Of a stretch of DNA of 64,000 nt, positions 54,366-63,686 are shown one piece after another. Both the position numbers and the translations under genes were made by a program. The DNA comes from Pseudomonadota bacterium (lineage in GTDB: Bacteria > Pseudomonadota > Gammaproteobacteria > Burkholderiales > Burkholderiaceae_C), in the NCBI GenBank assembly GCA_021819435.1, contig JAKARB010000018.1, forward strand, positions 1 to 64,000, read 5' to 3'. How positions within the stretch are numbered: position 1 is the stretch's first letter; each line of letters begins with the position of its first letter. Under the pieces are notes generated by a model. That model was given only the letters and a program-made list of their open reading frames with translations, was not told the DNA's origin and made no database searches.

Positions 54366-57300
54366 ATGTCACTGTCGCGTCCTTTCATCGAGCGCCCTGT
54401 CGCCACCACGCTGCTGACGCTGGGCGTGGCCCTGGCTGGCCTGGTCGCGGCCTGGCGCCTGCCCATCGCACCGCTGCCCCAGGTCGACTTCCCCACCATC
54501 TCGGTGCAGGCCTCGCTGCCGGGCGCCAGCCCCGAAACCATGGCCTCCACCGTGGCCACGCCGCTGGAGCGCACGCTGGGCACGATCGCCGGGGTCAACG
54601 AGATCACATCCAGCTCGTCGCTGGGCAACACCCGCATCACCTTGCAGTTCGACCTCGACCGCGACATCGACGGCGCCGCGCGCGACGTGCAAGCCGGCCT
54701 GAACGCGGCGCGCACCCTGCTGCCCACCGGCATGCCCAGCAACCCGACCTGGCGCAAGGTGAACCCGGCCGAGGCGCCGATCATGATCCTGGCGCTGACA
54801 TCGGACACGCTCTCGCGCGGCCAGATGTACGACGCCGCATCCACCGTGCTGGCGCAGCGCCTCTCGGCGGTGGACGGCGTGGGCCAGGTCACGGTGGGCG
54901 GTGGCGCGCTGCCGGCTGTGCGCGTGGAAATCGACCCCGACAAGCTGGCCTCGCGCGGCCTGTCGCTGGAGAACGTGCGCACCGCGCTGGTGGCCGTCAA
55001 CGCCAACCGCCCCAAAGGCCAGTTGGAGGACGCCACCCATCAATGGCAACTGGGCGCCAACGACCAGGCGCGCACGGCGGCGGAGTTCGCGCCACTGGTG
55101 CTCTCGATCAAGAACGGCGCGGCAGTGCGCTTGCGCGACGTGGCCCAGGTGAATGACAGCGTGCAGGACCTGCGCAACGACGGCCTCGCCGACGGCAAGC
55201 CGGCCATCTTGCTGATCCTGAACAAGGCGCCGGGGGCCAACATCCTGCAAACCGTCGAGCGCGTGCGAGCGCTGCTGCCGCGCCTGCGGGCCTCGATCCC
55301 GGGCGCCATCCAACTCGACGTGATGATGGACCGCACCACCAGCATCCGCGCCTCGGTGGACGAAGTCGGCCGCACCTTGGCCCTGGCCTGCGGCCTTGTG
55401 CTGGTGGTCGTGCTCGCCTTCCTGCGACGCGTTCGCGCCGCGCTGGTGCCTGCGGTGGCGGTGCCGGTGTCGCTGGCCGGCACCTGCGCGGTGATGTACC
55501 TGATGGGCTACAGCATCGACAACCTCTCGCTGATGGCCTTGACGGTGGCGACCGGGTTCGTCGTCGATGACGCGATCGTCGTGCTGGAGAACGTCGCGCG
55601 CCACGTGGAGCACGGCATGACGCCGATGGAAGCCGCGTTGCGCGGCGCGCGCGAAATCGGCTTCACCGTGGTGGCCATCAGCCTGTCGCTCATCGCCGTC
55701 TTCATCCCGCTGCTGGCCATGGGCGGCGTGGTCGGGCGCCTGTTCCGCGAATTCGCGGTGGTGCTGTCGGCGTCGATCCTGGTGTCGATGGTGGTCTCGC
55801 TGACCACCACGCCGATGATGGCCGCCAGGCTGCTCGGCAACGATCGATCGCCGGCCCCCGCTCGGCCACGCTGGTTTCATGCGCCAGGCCGCTGGCTGGC
55901 TCGGGGCGAACGCCGCATGGTGCGCGGCTACCGGCGAACGCTGCGCTGGACCTTGCGCCACAGGCCGGTCGCATTGACAGCGTTGCTGGCGGTGGTGGCG
56001 CTGAACATCGCGCTGTACATCGAGATCCCCAAAGGCTTCTTTCCCCAGCAGGATGTGGGCCTGATGGTCGGTGGCGTGCGCGCCGACCAGGCCAGCTCGT
56101 TCCAGTCCATGCAGGACAAGTTGCGCGAGTTCGCGCGCATCGTCGGCCACGATCCGGCGGTGGCGCACGCCACGGGCTTCACCGGCGGTGGACAACGCAA
56201 TGCCGCCAACATGTTCATCTCATTGAAACCACGCGACCAACGCAACGGCGTCGACACGGTGATGGCGCGCCTGCGCGCGCAGCTCGGGCACCTGCCGGGC
56301 GCGAACCTCTTCCTCGCGCCGGTGCAAGACATCCGCGTCGGCGGCAGGCAATCCAACGCCGCCTGGCAGTACACGCTTCAAGGCGACGACCTGGCCGAGC
56401 TCAACACCTGGGCGCCACGCATCCGCCGCGCCCTGGCCGCCTTGCCCGAGCTGACCGACATCGACAGCGACCAGCAAGACCGAGGCCAACAGACCACCCT
56501 CACCTTCGACCGCGATGCCCTCGCGCGCTCGGGCCTGACCATGGCCGCCGTGGACTCGACGCTCAACGACGCTTTCGGCCAGCGCCAGGTGGGCGTGATC
56601 TACAACCCGCTGAACCAATATCGTATGGTGATGGAGTACGCGCCGACCTGGCTGCAGGGCCCGCAAACCCTGGCTGGCCTGGTGTTCACCACGCCCACTG
56701 GCGCTCCGGTTCCACTGGCGCAGGTGGCCAGCCAGCAGGCCACCAACACGGCCATGGCCATCAACCACCAAAGCGGTGCCCCGGCCACCACCATCGCTTT
56801 CAACCTGGCCCAAGGCGTGTCGATCTCGCAAGCCACCGAGGCGGTCAACCGCGCTGTAACGCAATTGGGTGTACCGGTGTCCGTGCATGGCAGTTTCCAG
56901 GGCACCGCGCGCGCGTTTCAGGATTCGCTCAAATCACAACCGCTGCTCATCGTGCTGGCCATCGTCAGCGTGTACCTCGTGCTGGGCATGCTGTACGAGA
57001 GCTTTGTGCACCCGCTCACCATCCTGTCCACGCTGCCCTCGGCTGGCGTTGGCGCGCTGCTGGCACTGCTGCTCTTTCACACCGAGTTCAGCGTGATCGC
57101 GCTGATCGGCGTGGTGCTGCTGATCGGCATCGTGAAGAAGAACGCGATCCTGATGATCGACTTCGCAATCGCCTCGCAACGCGCCGCCGCAGAACGCGGA
57201 CGCTTGCTGCCGGGCAGCGTCGCCATCTACCGCGCCGCCGCGCGACGGCTGAGGCCCATCACGATGACCACGCTGGCTGCCGTGGCAGGCGCGGTGCCGC

Positions 57301-57485
57301 TGGCATGGGGTCACGGTGACGGCGCCGAGCTGCGCGTGCCATTGGGCCTGTCCATCGTCGGTGGGCTGGTGTTGTCGCAGTTGCTCACGCTCTACACCAC
57401 CCCGGCCGTGTTCGCGGCCATGGACCGCCTGCGCCACCGCCGCGAACCGCAACGGCTGCCTTCACCTCAAGAGGTTTCCGCATGA
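54366..57485 (+). CDS. RND efflux pump permease, MdtC-like
   Basis: This is the second pump subunit, 1039 residues, starting MSLSRPFIERPVATTLL. It shares the first-helix and porter layout (LPGASPETMASTVATPLERT), the proton-relay pair in [13 protein letters not shown] and the KKNAILMIDFAIA repeat with the MdtB-like protein. The central linker includes an Arg/Pro-rich segment near residues 495-520. Its stop overlaps the start of the outer-membrane factor gene. Two RND permeases with one adaptor match the MdtABC type rather than AcrAB. Confidence 0.94.
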   Translation: MSLSRPFIERPVATTLLTLGVALAGLVAAWRLPIAPLPQVDFPTISVQASLPGASPETMASTVATPLERTLGTIAGVNEITSSSSLGNTRITLQFDLDRDIDGAARDVQAGLNAARTLLPTGMPSNPTWRKVNPAEAPIMILALTSDTLSRGQMYDAASTVLAQRLSAVDGVGQVTVGGGALPAVRVEIDPDKLASRGLSLENVRTALVAVNANRPKGQLEDATHQWQLGANDQARTAAEFAPLVLSIKNGAAVRLRDVAQVNDSVQDLRNDGLADGKPAILLILNKAPGANILQTVERVRALLPRLRASIPGAIQLDVMMDRTTSIRASVDEVGRTLALACGLVLVVVLAFLRRVRAALVPAVAVPVSLAGTCAVMYLMGYSIDNLSLMALTVATGFVVDDAIVVLENVARHVEHGMTPMEAALRGAREIGFTVVAISLSLIAVFIPLLAMGGVVGRLFREFAVVLSASILVSMVVSLTTTPMMAARLLGNDRSPAPARPRWFHAPGRWLARGERRMVRGYRRTLRWTLRHRPVALTALLAVVALNIALYIEIPKGFFPQQDVGLMVGGVRADQASSFQSMQDKLREFARIVGHDPAVAHATGFTGGGQRNAANMFISLKPRDQRNGVDTVMARLRAQLGHLPGANLFLAPVQDIRVGGRQSNAAWQYTLQGDDLAELNTWAPRIRRALAALPELTDIDSDQQDRGQQTTLTFDRDALARSGLTMAAVDSTLNDAFGQRQVGVIYNPLNQYRMVMEYAPTWLQGPQTLAGLVFTTPTGAPVPLAQVASQQATNTAMAINHQSGAPATTIAFNLAQGVSISQATEAVNRAVTQLGVPVSVHGSFQGTARAFQDSLKSQPLLIVLAIVSVYLVLGMLYESFVHPLTILSTLPSAGVGALLALLLFHTEFSVIALIGVVLLIGIVKKNAILMIDFAIASQRAAAERGRLLPGSVAIYRAAARRLRPITMTTLAAVAGAVPLAWGHGDGAELRVPLGLSIVGGLVLSQLLTLYTTPAVFAAMDRLRHRREPQRLPSPQEVSA

Positions 57486-58885
57486 GACCCGCCTCCTCAC
57501 GCCTCACCCCAGTTGCCCTGGCGATGGCCGCCGCATTGACCCTGGCCGCCTGCGCCACCCCGCCCGCGCCGCCGCCCCCAGCCACGCCTGTGCCCGAACA
57601 CTTCAAGGAAGACGGCCCGTGGAAACAAGCACATGGCGATGTGCAGCGCGTGCCCGACCGCTGGTGGACGCTGTTTGGCGACCCGGTGCTCGATGCCCTG
57701 GAAGAACGCCTGGTCATCGACAACGAGGGCCTCAAGGCCGCCGTGGCGCAGGTGGCTGCGGCACAGGCCGCGCTGCGCTCTGCCGAAGCAGCCCAAGGGC
57801 CGACGCTCGGGTTGCAAGCCGATGCCTCGCGCGCAGCCGCCCCCACAGCCACTGGCCGGCGCAACACCGCGAACACCTACACCATGGGAGCCGAGGCCTC
57901 GTGGGAGGTGGATCTGTGGGGCCGCCTGCGGCAAGCCACGCAAGCCGCCCAGGCACGCGCCACCGCCAGCGCGCAAGACCTGGCAGCCGCCCGCCTCTCG
58001 GCTTCGGCCACGCTGGCCGAAACCTACTTCGCCCTGCGAACCGCCGAGGCGCAGGCCGCCCTGCTGGCACGCACCGAGGAGGCTGACCAGCGCGTGCTGC
58101 AACTCACGCGCAGCCGCCACGAGGCTGGCGTGGTCGCAGAAAGCGATGTGCTGCAAGCGCGCACCCAGCTCGACACCATCAAAGCGCAACGCGAAGAGGC
58201 GCAACTCCAGCGCACCCAGCTCGAACACGCGCTCGCGGTGCTGGTGGGCCGCGCACCGTCCGACTTCACGCTCGACGCTGGCGAGCTGCCTGCCCAAACG
58301 CCTCGGGTGCCCGAACTGCTGCCCGCCACACTGCTGGAGCGCCGGCCTGACATCGCCGCAGCCCAAGCCCGCGTGGCCGCTGCCTGGCATGACATCGGCG
58401 CAGCCGATGCGGCGTACTTCCCCGACGTTTCGCTCAGCGGTAGCGCGGGGTACAAGTCCGCGACGCTCAGCCGCCTTGTGAGCGCGCCCAACCTCGTCTG
58501 GGCGCTGGGAGCGTCCATCACGCAGGCGGTCTTCGATGGCGGCGCGCGCGACGCGGCCCGCGCCAGCGCGCGTGCCAACGCCGACATCGCCGCAGCAAAC
58601 TATCGCCAGGCCGTGCTGACGGCTTTCCAGGAGGTGGAAGACAACCTCGCCGCCGCGCAGGCCCTGCAACGGGAAGCTGCCCTCCAAGGCCAGGCGCTCG
58701 ATGCCGCACAACGCAATGTGCTCGTCACCGAAGCGCAGTACCGCGCCGGCACGGTGAGCTTCCTCAACCTGGCCAGCGCTCAGGCGGCGGAACTCTCGGC
58801 GCGGTCCACCTTGGTGCAACTGCGGCAGCGCGAACTGGCCGCTGTCGCCACCTTGCTGAAAAACATCGCCGGTCGTTGGGCTTGA
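57482..58885 (+). CDS. RND efflux outer membrane lipoprotein (OprM/NodT family)
   Basis: This is the outer-membrane channel of the tripartite pump. The lipobox LAAC (Cys at about residue 23) follows the leader MAAALT, so the protein is lipid-anchored like OprM and unlike the TolC at 1773. Duplicated helical hairpins are evident (AAVAQVAAAQAALRSAEAAQ, VVAESDVLQARTQLDTIKAQ), and the typical ERRPDIAAAQARVAAA motif is present. It has 467 residues. It overlaps the mdtC-like stop by 4 bp and ends the efflux operon. Confidence 0.94.
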   Translation: MRPASSRLTPVALAMAAALTLAACATPPAPPPPATPVPEHFKEDGPWKQAHGDVQRVPDRWWTLFGDPVLDALEERLVIDNEGLKAAVAQVAAAQAALRSAEAAQGPTLGLQADASRAAAPTATGRRNTANTYTMGAEASWEVDLWGRLRQATQAAQARATASAQDLAAARLSASATLAETYFALRTAEAQAALLARTEEADQRVLQLTRSRHEAGVVAESDVLQARTQLDTIKAQREEAQLQRTQLEHALAVLVGRAPSDFTLDAGELPAQTPRVPELLPATLLERRPDIAAAQARVAAAWHDIGAADAAYFPDVSLSGSAGYKSATLSRLVSAPNLVWALGASITQAVFDGGARDAARASARANADIAAANYRQAVLTAFQEVEDNLAAAQALQREAALQGQALDAAQRNVLVTEAQYRAGTVSFLNLASAQAAELSARSTLVQLRQRELAAVATLLKNIAGRWA

Positions 58886-59066
58886 GCGGATAACGCATGT
58901 TGCGCCCGTAACAAGGCCGGACGAACCGGTAGCACGGGGGTCACCCGCCAGAGCGACAGTGAGTCATGCGCAGTCGAAACAGGTGCCCAAGGAAAACCTC
59001 CCCCGGTCCACACGGCACCTGAGCCACCGCGACACGACCCTTCCACCCCGAGCAAGGAGCAGCACC

Positions 59067-59387
59067 ATGAACACCACCTTTGACACCCTGTCCGCCACAG
59101 CCGCCCTGGTGAGCAGCCTCGGCGTCCACGCAGCAGATGCAGCCCCCGTGCAGCATGACCACGGCGGCGCCCTGCTAGCCCTGCGTGCCGCGCAGGTCGA
59201 ACTGTTCAGCGCACACGATGCTGCGGCCCTCACGGCCCTGCGCGAGGCACGGCGCGCGCTGATCAGCGAAACCCCGCCCCAGGCCATCGCGCTGGCCTCG
59301 ATCGACGAAGCCGCCGTGCACATCCGGCGCCACGAGATGCACGAAGCCCAGGCCGCCATCGGTCAAGCCCGTCAACGGCTGGCCTGA
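59067..59387 (+). CDS. Small hypothetical protein
   Basis: This 106-residue protein is not recognised. The N-terminus (LSATAALVSSLGVHAADAAP) looks like a weak signal peptide without a basic n-region. The rest is helical and alanine-rich with several His (VQHDHGGALLALRAAQVELF, HIRRHEMHEAQAAIGQARQR). A good AAGGAG site precedes the ATG by 5 bp. It lies between the efflux operon and a Do protease, on the same strand. It resembles short YfdX-type helical proteins only in general character. Confidence 0.6.
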   Translation: MNTTFDTLSATAALVSSLGVHAADAAPVQHDHGGALLALRAAQVELFSAHDAAALTALREARRALISETPPQAIALASIDEAAVHIRRHEMHEAQAAIGQARQRLA

Positions 59388-59446
59388 TCGCCAGCCTCAG
59401 GCCAGCAAGCCTGCCTGTTTCGATCCGCACGTTCCAAGGAGCCGTC

Positions 59447-60937
59447 ATGTCACGCCATCCTTCACGCACCCTCACCGCCATCGCCGCTGCGGCGGTCCTC
59501 ACTGGCACCGCCGCAGGACTGGCGTGGAACCGACACGCCAACGCCCAAGCTGCGGCCAGCCCCACCGTGGCCACGCATGACCAAGCGGCCCAGCCCTTGC
59601 TGCCAGCGGTGACCGCGCCCGATTTCACGCAAATGGTCAAGCGCTACGGCCCGGCCGTCGTCAACGTCAGCGTCAGCGGCCTGCGCAAGGTCAGCGATGA
59701 CGACGACGCACGCGTGCCGCCGCAAATCGACCCGCGCGACCCGATGTACCAGTTCTTCCGCCGCTTCATGGCACCTGACGCGCGCATGGGCCAACAGCAG
59801 CCACCGCAAGTGCTGCGCGGCGAGGGCTCGGGCTTCATCGTCAGCCCGGACGGCGTCATCGTCACCAACGCCCACGTGGTCAAGGACGCCAGCAACGTGA
59901 CCGTGAAGCTCACCGACCGCCGCGAATTCACCGCCAAGGTGCTCGGCAGCGACGCCAAGACCGACGTGGCTGTGCTGAAGATCGACGCCAAGGACCTGCC
60001 CACGGTGCGCATCGGCAGCGCGCGTGACCTCGAAGTCGGCCAGTGGGTGCTTGCCATCGGCTCGCCCTTCGGCTTCGAGAACACCGTGACCGCCGGCGTG
60101 GTCAGCGCCAAGCAGCGCGCCCTGCCCGACGACAGCTACGTGCCCTTCATCCAGACCGACGTGGCGGTCAACCCCGGCAACTCCGGCGGCCCGCTGTTCA
60201 ACGCGCGTGGCGAGGTCGTGGGCATCAACTCGCAGATCTACAGCGGCACCGGCGGCTACCAGGGCTTGTCCTTCGCCATCCCCGTGGACCTGGCCATGAA
60301 GATCAAGGACCAGATCGTCGCCACCGGCCACGCCACCCACGCCCGCTTGGGCGTGACCGTGCAAGGCGTGAACCAGGCCCTGGCGCAAAGCTTCAAGCTC
60401 GACAAGCCCGAAGGCGCGCTGGTGGCCATGGTGCAGCCCGACAGCCCGGCCGACCGCGCGGGCCTCAAGCCCGGCGATGTGGTGCTCATGGCCGATGGCC
60501 AGGCCATCACCGACTCCGGCGACCTGCCGGCGATCATCGGCGAGGCCAAACCCGGCACGACGATGAAGCTGCAGATCTGGCGCGAAGGCCACAAGCAAGA
60601 GCTCTCGGCCAAGCTGGTCAACGACACCGATCACAAGGACAACCAGCTCGCATCGAAAGACACCTCCGCGCCCGGACGGCTGGGCTTGGCACTGCGGCCA
60701 CTGCAACCCGACGAACGTAAGGACTCCGGCCTCAGCGGTGGCCTGCTCGTGCAAGACGTGAGCGGCCCAGCCGCGATGGCAGGCATCCAGCCAGGTGACG
60801 TGCTGATGGCCGTGAACGGCAAGCCGGTGACCACCGTCGAGCAAGTGCGCCAGGCCGTGGCCGGCGACCGCAAGTCCACCGCGTTGCTGATCCAGCGCGA
60901 TGGCGAACGCCTCTTTGTGCCCGTGCCGCTGGGCTGA
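59447..60937 (+). CDS. Do family periplasmic serine protease/chaperone (DegP/MucD-like)
   Basis: This is a periplasmic HtrA protease with two PDZ domains. A signal or anchor segment (LTAIAAAAVLTGTAAGLAW) starts the protein. The triad is H143 (TNAHVVKD), D173 (KTDVAVLKID) and S246 (NPGNSGGPL). PDZ1 lies at about 290-380 and PDZ2 at about 400-490. The disordered LA-loop region (DDDDARVPPQIDPRDPMYQF) precedes the protease core. It has 496 residues. It degrades or refolds misfolded envelope proteins. It follows the efflux operon on the same strand with its own AAGGAG site, consistent with an envelope-stress setting. Confidence 0.93.
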   Translation: MSRHPSRTLTAIAAAAVLTGTAAGLAWNRHANAQAAASPTVATHDQAAQPLLPAVTAPDFTQMVKRYGPAVVNVSVSGLRKVSDDDDARVPPQIDPRDPMYQFFRRFMAPDARMGQQQPPQVLRGEGSGFIVSPDGVIVTNAHVVKDASNVTVKLTDRREFTAKVLGSDAKTDVAVLKIDAKDLPTVRIGSARDLEVGQWVLAIGSPFGFENTVTAGVVSAKQRALPDDSYVPFIQTDVAVNPGNSGGPLFNARGEVVGINSQIYSGTGGYQGLSFAIPVDLAMKIKDQIVATGHATHARLGVTVQGVNQALAQSFKLDKPEGALVAMVQPDSPADRAGLKPGDVVLMADGQAITDSGDLPAIIGEAKPGTTMKLQIWREGHKQELSAKLVNDTDHKDNQLASKDTSAPGRLGLALRPLQPDERKDSGLSGGLLVQDVSGPAAMAGIQPGDVLMAVNGKPVTTVEQVRQAVAGDRKSTALLIQRDGERLFVPVPLG

Positions 60938-61033
60938 GGCTGACCCGCTTCATCCGCCCGCGTCGGCGGGCGGCAGTGCAAGGGCGGCGCACTGCACACC
61001 ATGGCCGCCTCGTTCCCCTCCAAGGAGATTGTC

Positions 61034-61495
61034 ATGCTCAAGACTCTCAACGTTCGTCCCATGCTGATGGCGCTGGCCGTGGCCGGCGCGGTGGGTGGCG
61101 CAGGCAGCGCCTGGGCTGGTGCCTTGCCACCCGTGCACACCCAAGGCCAGGTGGCCTACCTGTCTGGCGGTGTGGGCCAGCAAGAGGCCAAAAGCATCGA
61201 AGCGGCCGCCGCGCGCTGGCCTGTGATGCTCGAATTCGCGGTCAAGGACACCGACACCAAGCGCGACGCATTCCTGACCAACGTCTCGGTGCAGATCATC
61301 GACAAGGCGCACAGCATGGTGCTCGACACCAAGAGCGAAGGCCCCTTCGTGCTCGCCCGCCTGCAACCGGGTCAGTACACGGTGAAGGCCACTTTTGATG
61401 GCAAGACGATGGAGCGCACCCTGAACGTGGCCGGCAAGGGCACGGCGCGCGAAATCTTCGTCTGGCCGCATGGCGCCGAGAAGGTGAACAGCTGA
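61034..61495 (+). CDS. Exported protein with carboxypeptidase-regulatory-like beta-sandwich
   Basis: This is a secreted 153-residue protein. The signal peptide ends near GSAWAGALPP. The mature part resembles a carboxypeptidase regulatory-like or transthyretin-type beta-sandwich (FLTNVSVQIIDKAHSMVLDT, GPFVLARLQPGQYTVKATFD). This fold commonly binds ligands or other proteins in the envelope. A good AAGGAG precedes the ATG at 61034. Its function is unknown. It lies 96 bp after the Do protease and 80 bp before the ABC transporter. Confidence 0.72.
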   Translation: MLKTLNVRPMLMALAVAGAVGGAGSAWAGALPPVHTQGQVAYLSGGVGQQEAKSIEAAAARWPVMLEFAVKDTDTKRDAFLTNVSVQIIDKAHSMVLDTKSEGPFVLARLQPGQYTVKATFDGKTMERTLNVAGKGTAREIFVWPHGAEKVNS

Positions 61496-61575
61496 TCCAA
61501 ACACACGGCCGCCTCATGCAGGCCGTGTGCTGAAAAAGACGTGACTCCTCGCGATCAGTCCTCCCTTTCACCACC

Positions 61576-63390
61576 ATGACCGACTTCCCTGAGGCCGCCC
61601 ACGCAAAGGCCGAAGACGCGCCCACATCACTCGGCGGTTGGCGCCACGCATTGCTCGACGCGTGCGCGCTGGCCCTGCCTTTCTGGCGCGAACGCAGCCA
61701 ACGCCGTTCGTGGGCCCTGTTGATCGCGGTGGTGGCGCTGACGCTGGGCAGCGTCGCCTTGAACGTGCGCTTCAGCGCCTGGAACAACACCTTCTACGAC
61801 GCACTGCAAAACCACGACCTGAACGCCTTCTGGCACCAGCTCGGCATCTTCTGCGCCTTGGCTGCGGCCTACATCGTCGCCGCCGTGTACCGCCAATATC
61901 TGCAGCAACGCCTGACCATGCACTGGCGCGTGTGGCTCACCGAGCGCCTGCTTGCACAGTGGCTGCGTCCGGGCACCGCCTACCGGCTTGGCAGCACATG
62001 GCCCACGGCCGATGGGCAGACGCCAGACAACCCCGACCAGCGCATCGCCGAAGACATCTCGCAGTTCGTCTCGGGCACCTTGTCCCTCACCCTCGGGTTG
62101 CTCGACGCCGTCGTCACCCTGACCTCGTTCGTCACCATCTTGTGGGGCCTGTCCGGCAGTTGGCCATTGCATTGGGGTGACAAGCACATCGACGTGCCGG
62201 GCGCCATGGTGTGGGCGGCGCTGCTTTACGCTGGCATCGGCAGCTGGATCGCGCAGCGCATCGGGCGCCCACTCGTGCCACTCAACATCCAGCAACAGCG
62301 CGCCGAGGCCGATTTCCGTTACGCACTGGTGCAGGTGCGCGATCACGCCGAAGCCATCGCGCTCGCACGTGGAGAACAGGCCGAAAACCAACGCCTGCGC
62401 CAGCGGCTGGAAGCCGTGCGACAAAACTGGTGGAACGTGATCGCTGCCACCAAGCGCCTGACCTGGTTCACCGCCGGCTACGGGCAAGCCGCAGTGGTGT
62501 TCCCCATGCTCGCCGCAGCGCCCCGCTACTTCGCGGGCCAAATCGCGCTCGGCGGCCTGATGCAGACCGCCCAGGCCTTCGGCCAGGTGCAAGGCGCCCT
62601 GAGCTGGTTCATCGACGCCTACGGCACGCTCGCCGACTGGCGCGCCACCGTGCAACGCCTGGCCCGCTTCCGCGAAGCCTTGCGCACCGACGCCATGCGG
62701 CCGATGGACGCACGCACCCTGCAGCCATCGCGAGAAGACCTGGCCTTGGAACTCGAAGGCCTGTGCATCCAGACACCGCAAGGCCGCGACCTGCTGGAGG
62801 TGCCAAACGCCGCCCTGACACGCGGCCAGCGCGTGCTGCTGTCAGGCCCCTCTGGCCAAGGCAAGAGCTCCTTGCTGCGAGCCCTGGGGGGCCTGTGGCC
62901 CACGCGCTTCGGCCGCATCCGCACAGCGGCGGGCTTGCGCTGGATGTTCGTACCGCAGCGCCCCTACCTGCCCCAGGCCAGCTTGCGCACCGTGCTGTCC
63001 TGGCCGGCTGATCCGGCTCGCTTCGACGACGCGAGCCTGAAGCGCACGCTGGAACAAGTGAAGCTCGCGTCCCTCGCGCAGGAGTTGGATCACGAGGCCG
63101 ACTGGGGCCACCAACTCTCACCAGGCGAGCAGCAGCGCATCCAGTTCGCCCGCGTTTTGCTGCATCGCCCCGACGTCTTGCTGCTCGACGAATCCACCTC
63201 GGCCTTGGACTTGCCCATGCAAGATGAACTGCACGCCCTGCTCGTTTCTCAACTGCCGAGCTGCACCGTGCTGAGCATCGCCCACCGCGCCGAGTTGGGG
63301 CGTTGGCACCATGGCTGCTGGACGATCAAGAACGGAACCTTGGTTGGGCCGCATGGCCAAGCATTGGCCTTGGATGCCACGCTCGCATGA
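61576..63390 (+). CDS. ABC transporter of the SbmA/BacA-YddA family (fused membrane and ATPase domains)
   Basis: This is a fused transporter of 604 residues. The membrane domain (about 30-350) is of the ABC_membrane_2 type, with SWALLIAVVALTLGSVALNV, the WRVWLTERLLAQWLR segment and an EAA-like stretch AEADFRYALVQVRDHAEAIA. The ATPase has Walker A SGPSGQGKSSLLRALGGLWP (near 420-440), the signature LSPGEQQRI and Walker B VLLLDESTSALD. Relatives include YddA and the peroxisomal ABCD exporters; several are loosely annotated as vitamin B12 transporters. The substrate is unknown. It is the last chromosomal gene before the tRNA-Lys junction. Confidence 0.88.
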   Translation: MTDFPEAAHAKAEDAPTSLGGWRHALLDACALALPFWRERSQRRSWALLIAVVALTLGSVALNVRFSAWNNTFYDALQNHDLNAFWHQLGIFCALAAAYIVAAVYRQYLQQRLTMHWRVWLTERLLAQWLRPGTAYRLGSTWPTADGQTPDNPDQRIAEDISQFVSGTLSLTLGLLDAVVTLTSFVTILWGLSGSWPLHWGDKHIDVPGAMVWAALLYAGIGSWIAQRIGRPLVPLNIQQQRAEADFRYALVQVRDHAEAIALARGEQAENQRLRQRLEAVRQNWWNVIAATKRLTWFTAGYGQAAVVFPMLAAAPRYFAGQIALGGLMQTAQAFGQVQGALSWFIDAYGTLADWRATVQRLARFREALRTDAMRPMDARTLQPSREDLALELEGLCIQTPQGRDLLEVPNAALTRGQRVLLSGPSGQGKSSLLRALGGLWPTRFGRIRTAAGLRWMFVPQRPYLPQASLRTVLSWPADPARFDDASLKRTLEQVKLASLAQELDHEADWGHQLSPGEQQRIQFARVLLHRPDVLLLDESTSALDLPMQDELHALLVSQLPSCTVLSIAHRAELGRWHHGCWTIKNGTLVGPHGQALALDATLA

Positions 63391-63441
63391 GGGCACCTTT
63401 GCTCAAAACACCCGCCCGCAGGCGGCAGGCGCCACAAATGA

Positions 63442-63471
63442 AAAAGGCCTGCACAGACGTGCAGGCCTTTT
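63442..63471 (-). terminator. Strong terminator downstream of the tRNA-Lys fragment
   Basis: This is a perfect 13-bp stem (AAAAGGCCTGCAC / GTGCAGGCCTTTT, loop AGAC). On the minus strand it is followed by TTCATTTG; the U-run within and after the stem is strong in both directions. It would have ended the original tRNA-Lys transcript and can also serve the ABC transporter gene. Confidence 0.75.
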
Positions 63472-63479
63472 GGAAAACT

Positions 63480-63528
63480 TGGTGGGCCCTGTAGGATTCG
63501 AACCTACGACCAACGGATTAAGAGTCCG
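63480..63528 (-). pseudogene. Truncated tRNA-Lys (anticodon CTT), 3' half only; attachment-site remnant
   Basis: On the minus strand this contains the anticodon arm (CGGAC with loop around CTT), variable region, T-arm (GTAGG-TTCGAAT-CCTAC), the 3' acceptor strand AGGGCCC and ACCA. The sequence stops matching a tRNA at 63529: no D-arm and no 5' acceptor strand GGGCCCT follow. The downstream terminator is intact. Because integrases of many islands recombine within tRNA 3' halves, and a tyrosine recombinase lies 160 bp away, this is best read as one boundary (att copy) of an island extending to the right. The complete tRNA would then lie beyond the window. Confidence 0.8.
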
Positions 63529-63568
63529 TCCACCCCTAGCCGGCCAGCGCCTGACCGAAGACACAAGG

Positions 63569-63633
63569 TTGAGAGGTCTTTAAGCCATGCTTAAAGCCCC
63601 TGCGGCGAACCCTTCGCTGCAAAGCCCTCTCAA
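63569..63633. repeat. Nested inverted repeats able to form a three-way junction
   Basis: Outer arms TTGAGAGG (63569-63576) and CCTCTCAA (63626-63633) are perfectly complementary. They enclose two hairpins: CTTTAAGC-CAT-GCTTAAAG (63578-63596, perfect 8 bp) and GCGGCGAA-CCC-TTCGCTGC (63602-63620, 7 of 8 plus a wobble). It lies between the att remnant and the recombinase stop. It could be recombinase or accessory-factor binding DNA, a terminator, or a small RNA. Confidence 0.6.
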
Positions 63634-63686
63634 GTACCTAGTTTATACGGGAAAAATCACGTGTCAAACATTCGCATGGTGATGTG

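Noticed and set aside
63311..63583. Plus-strand open frame containing VGFEPTTNGLRVRPP
   Set aside because: This is the well-known artefactual translation of antisense tRNA-Lys sequence and overlaps the end of the ABC transporter.
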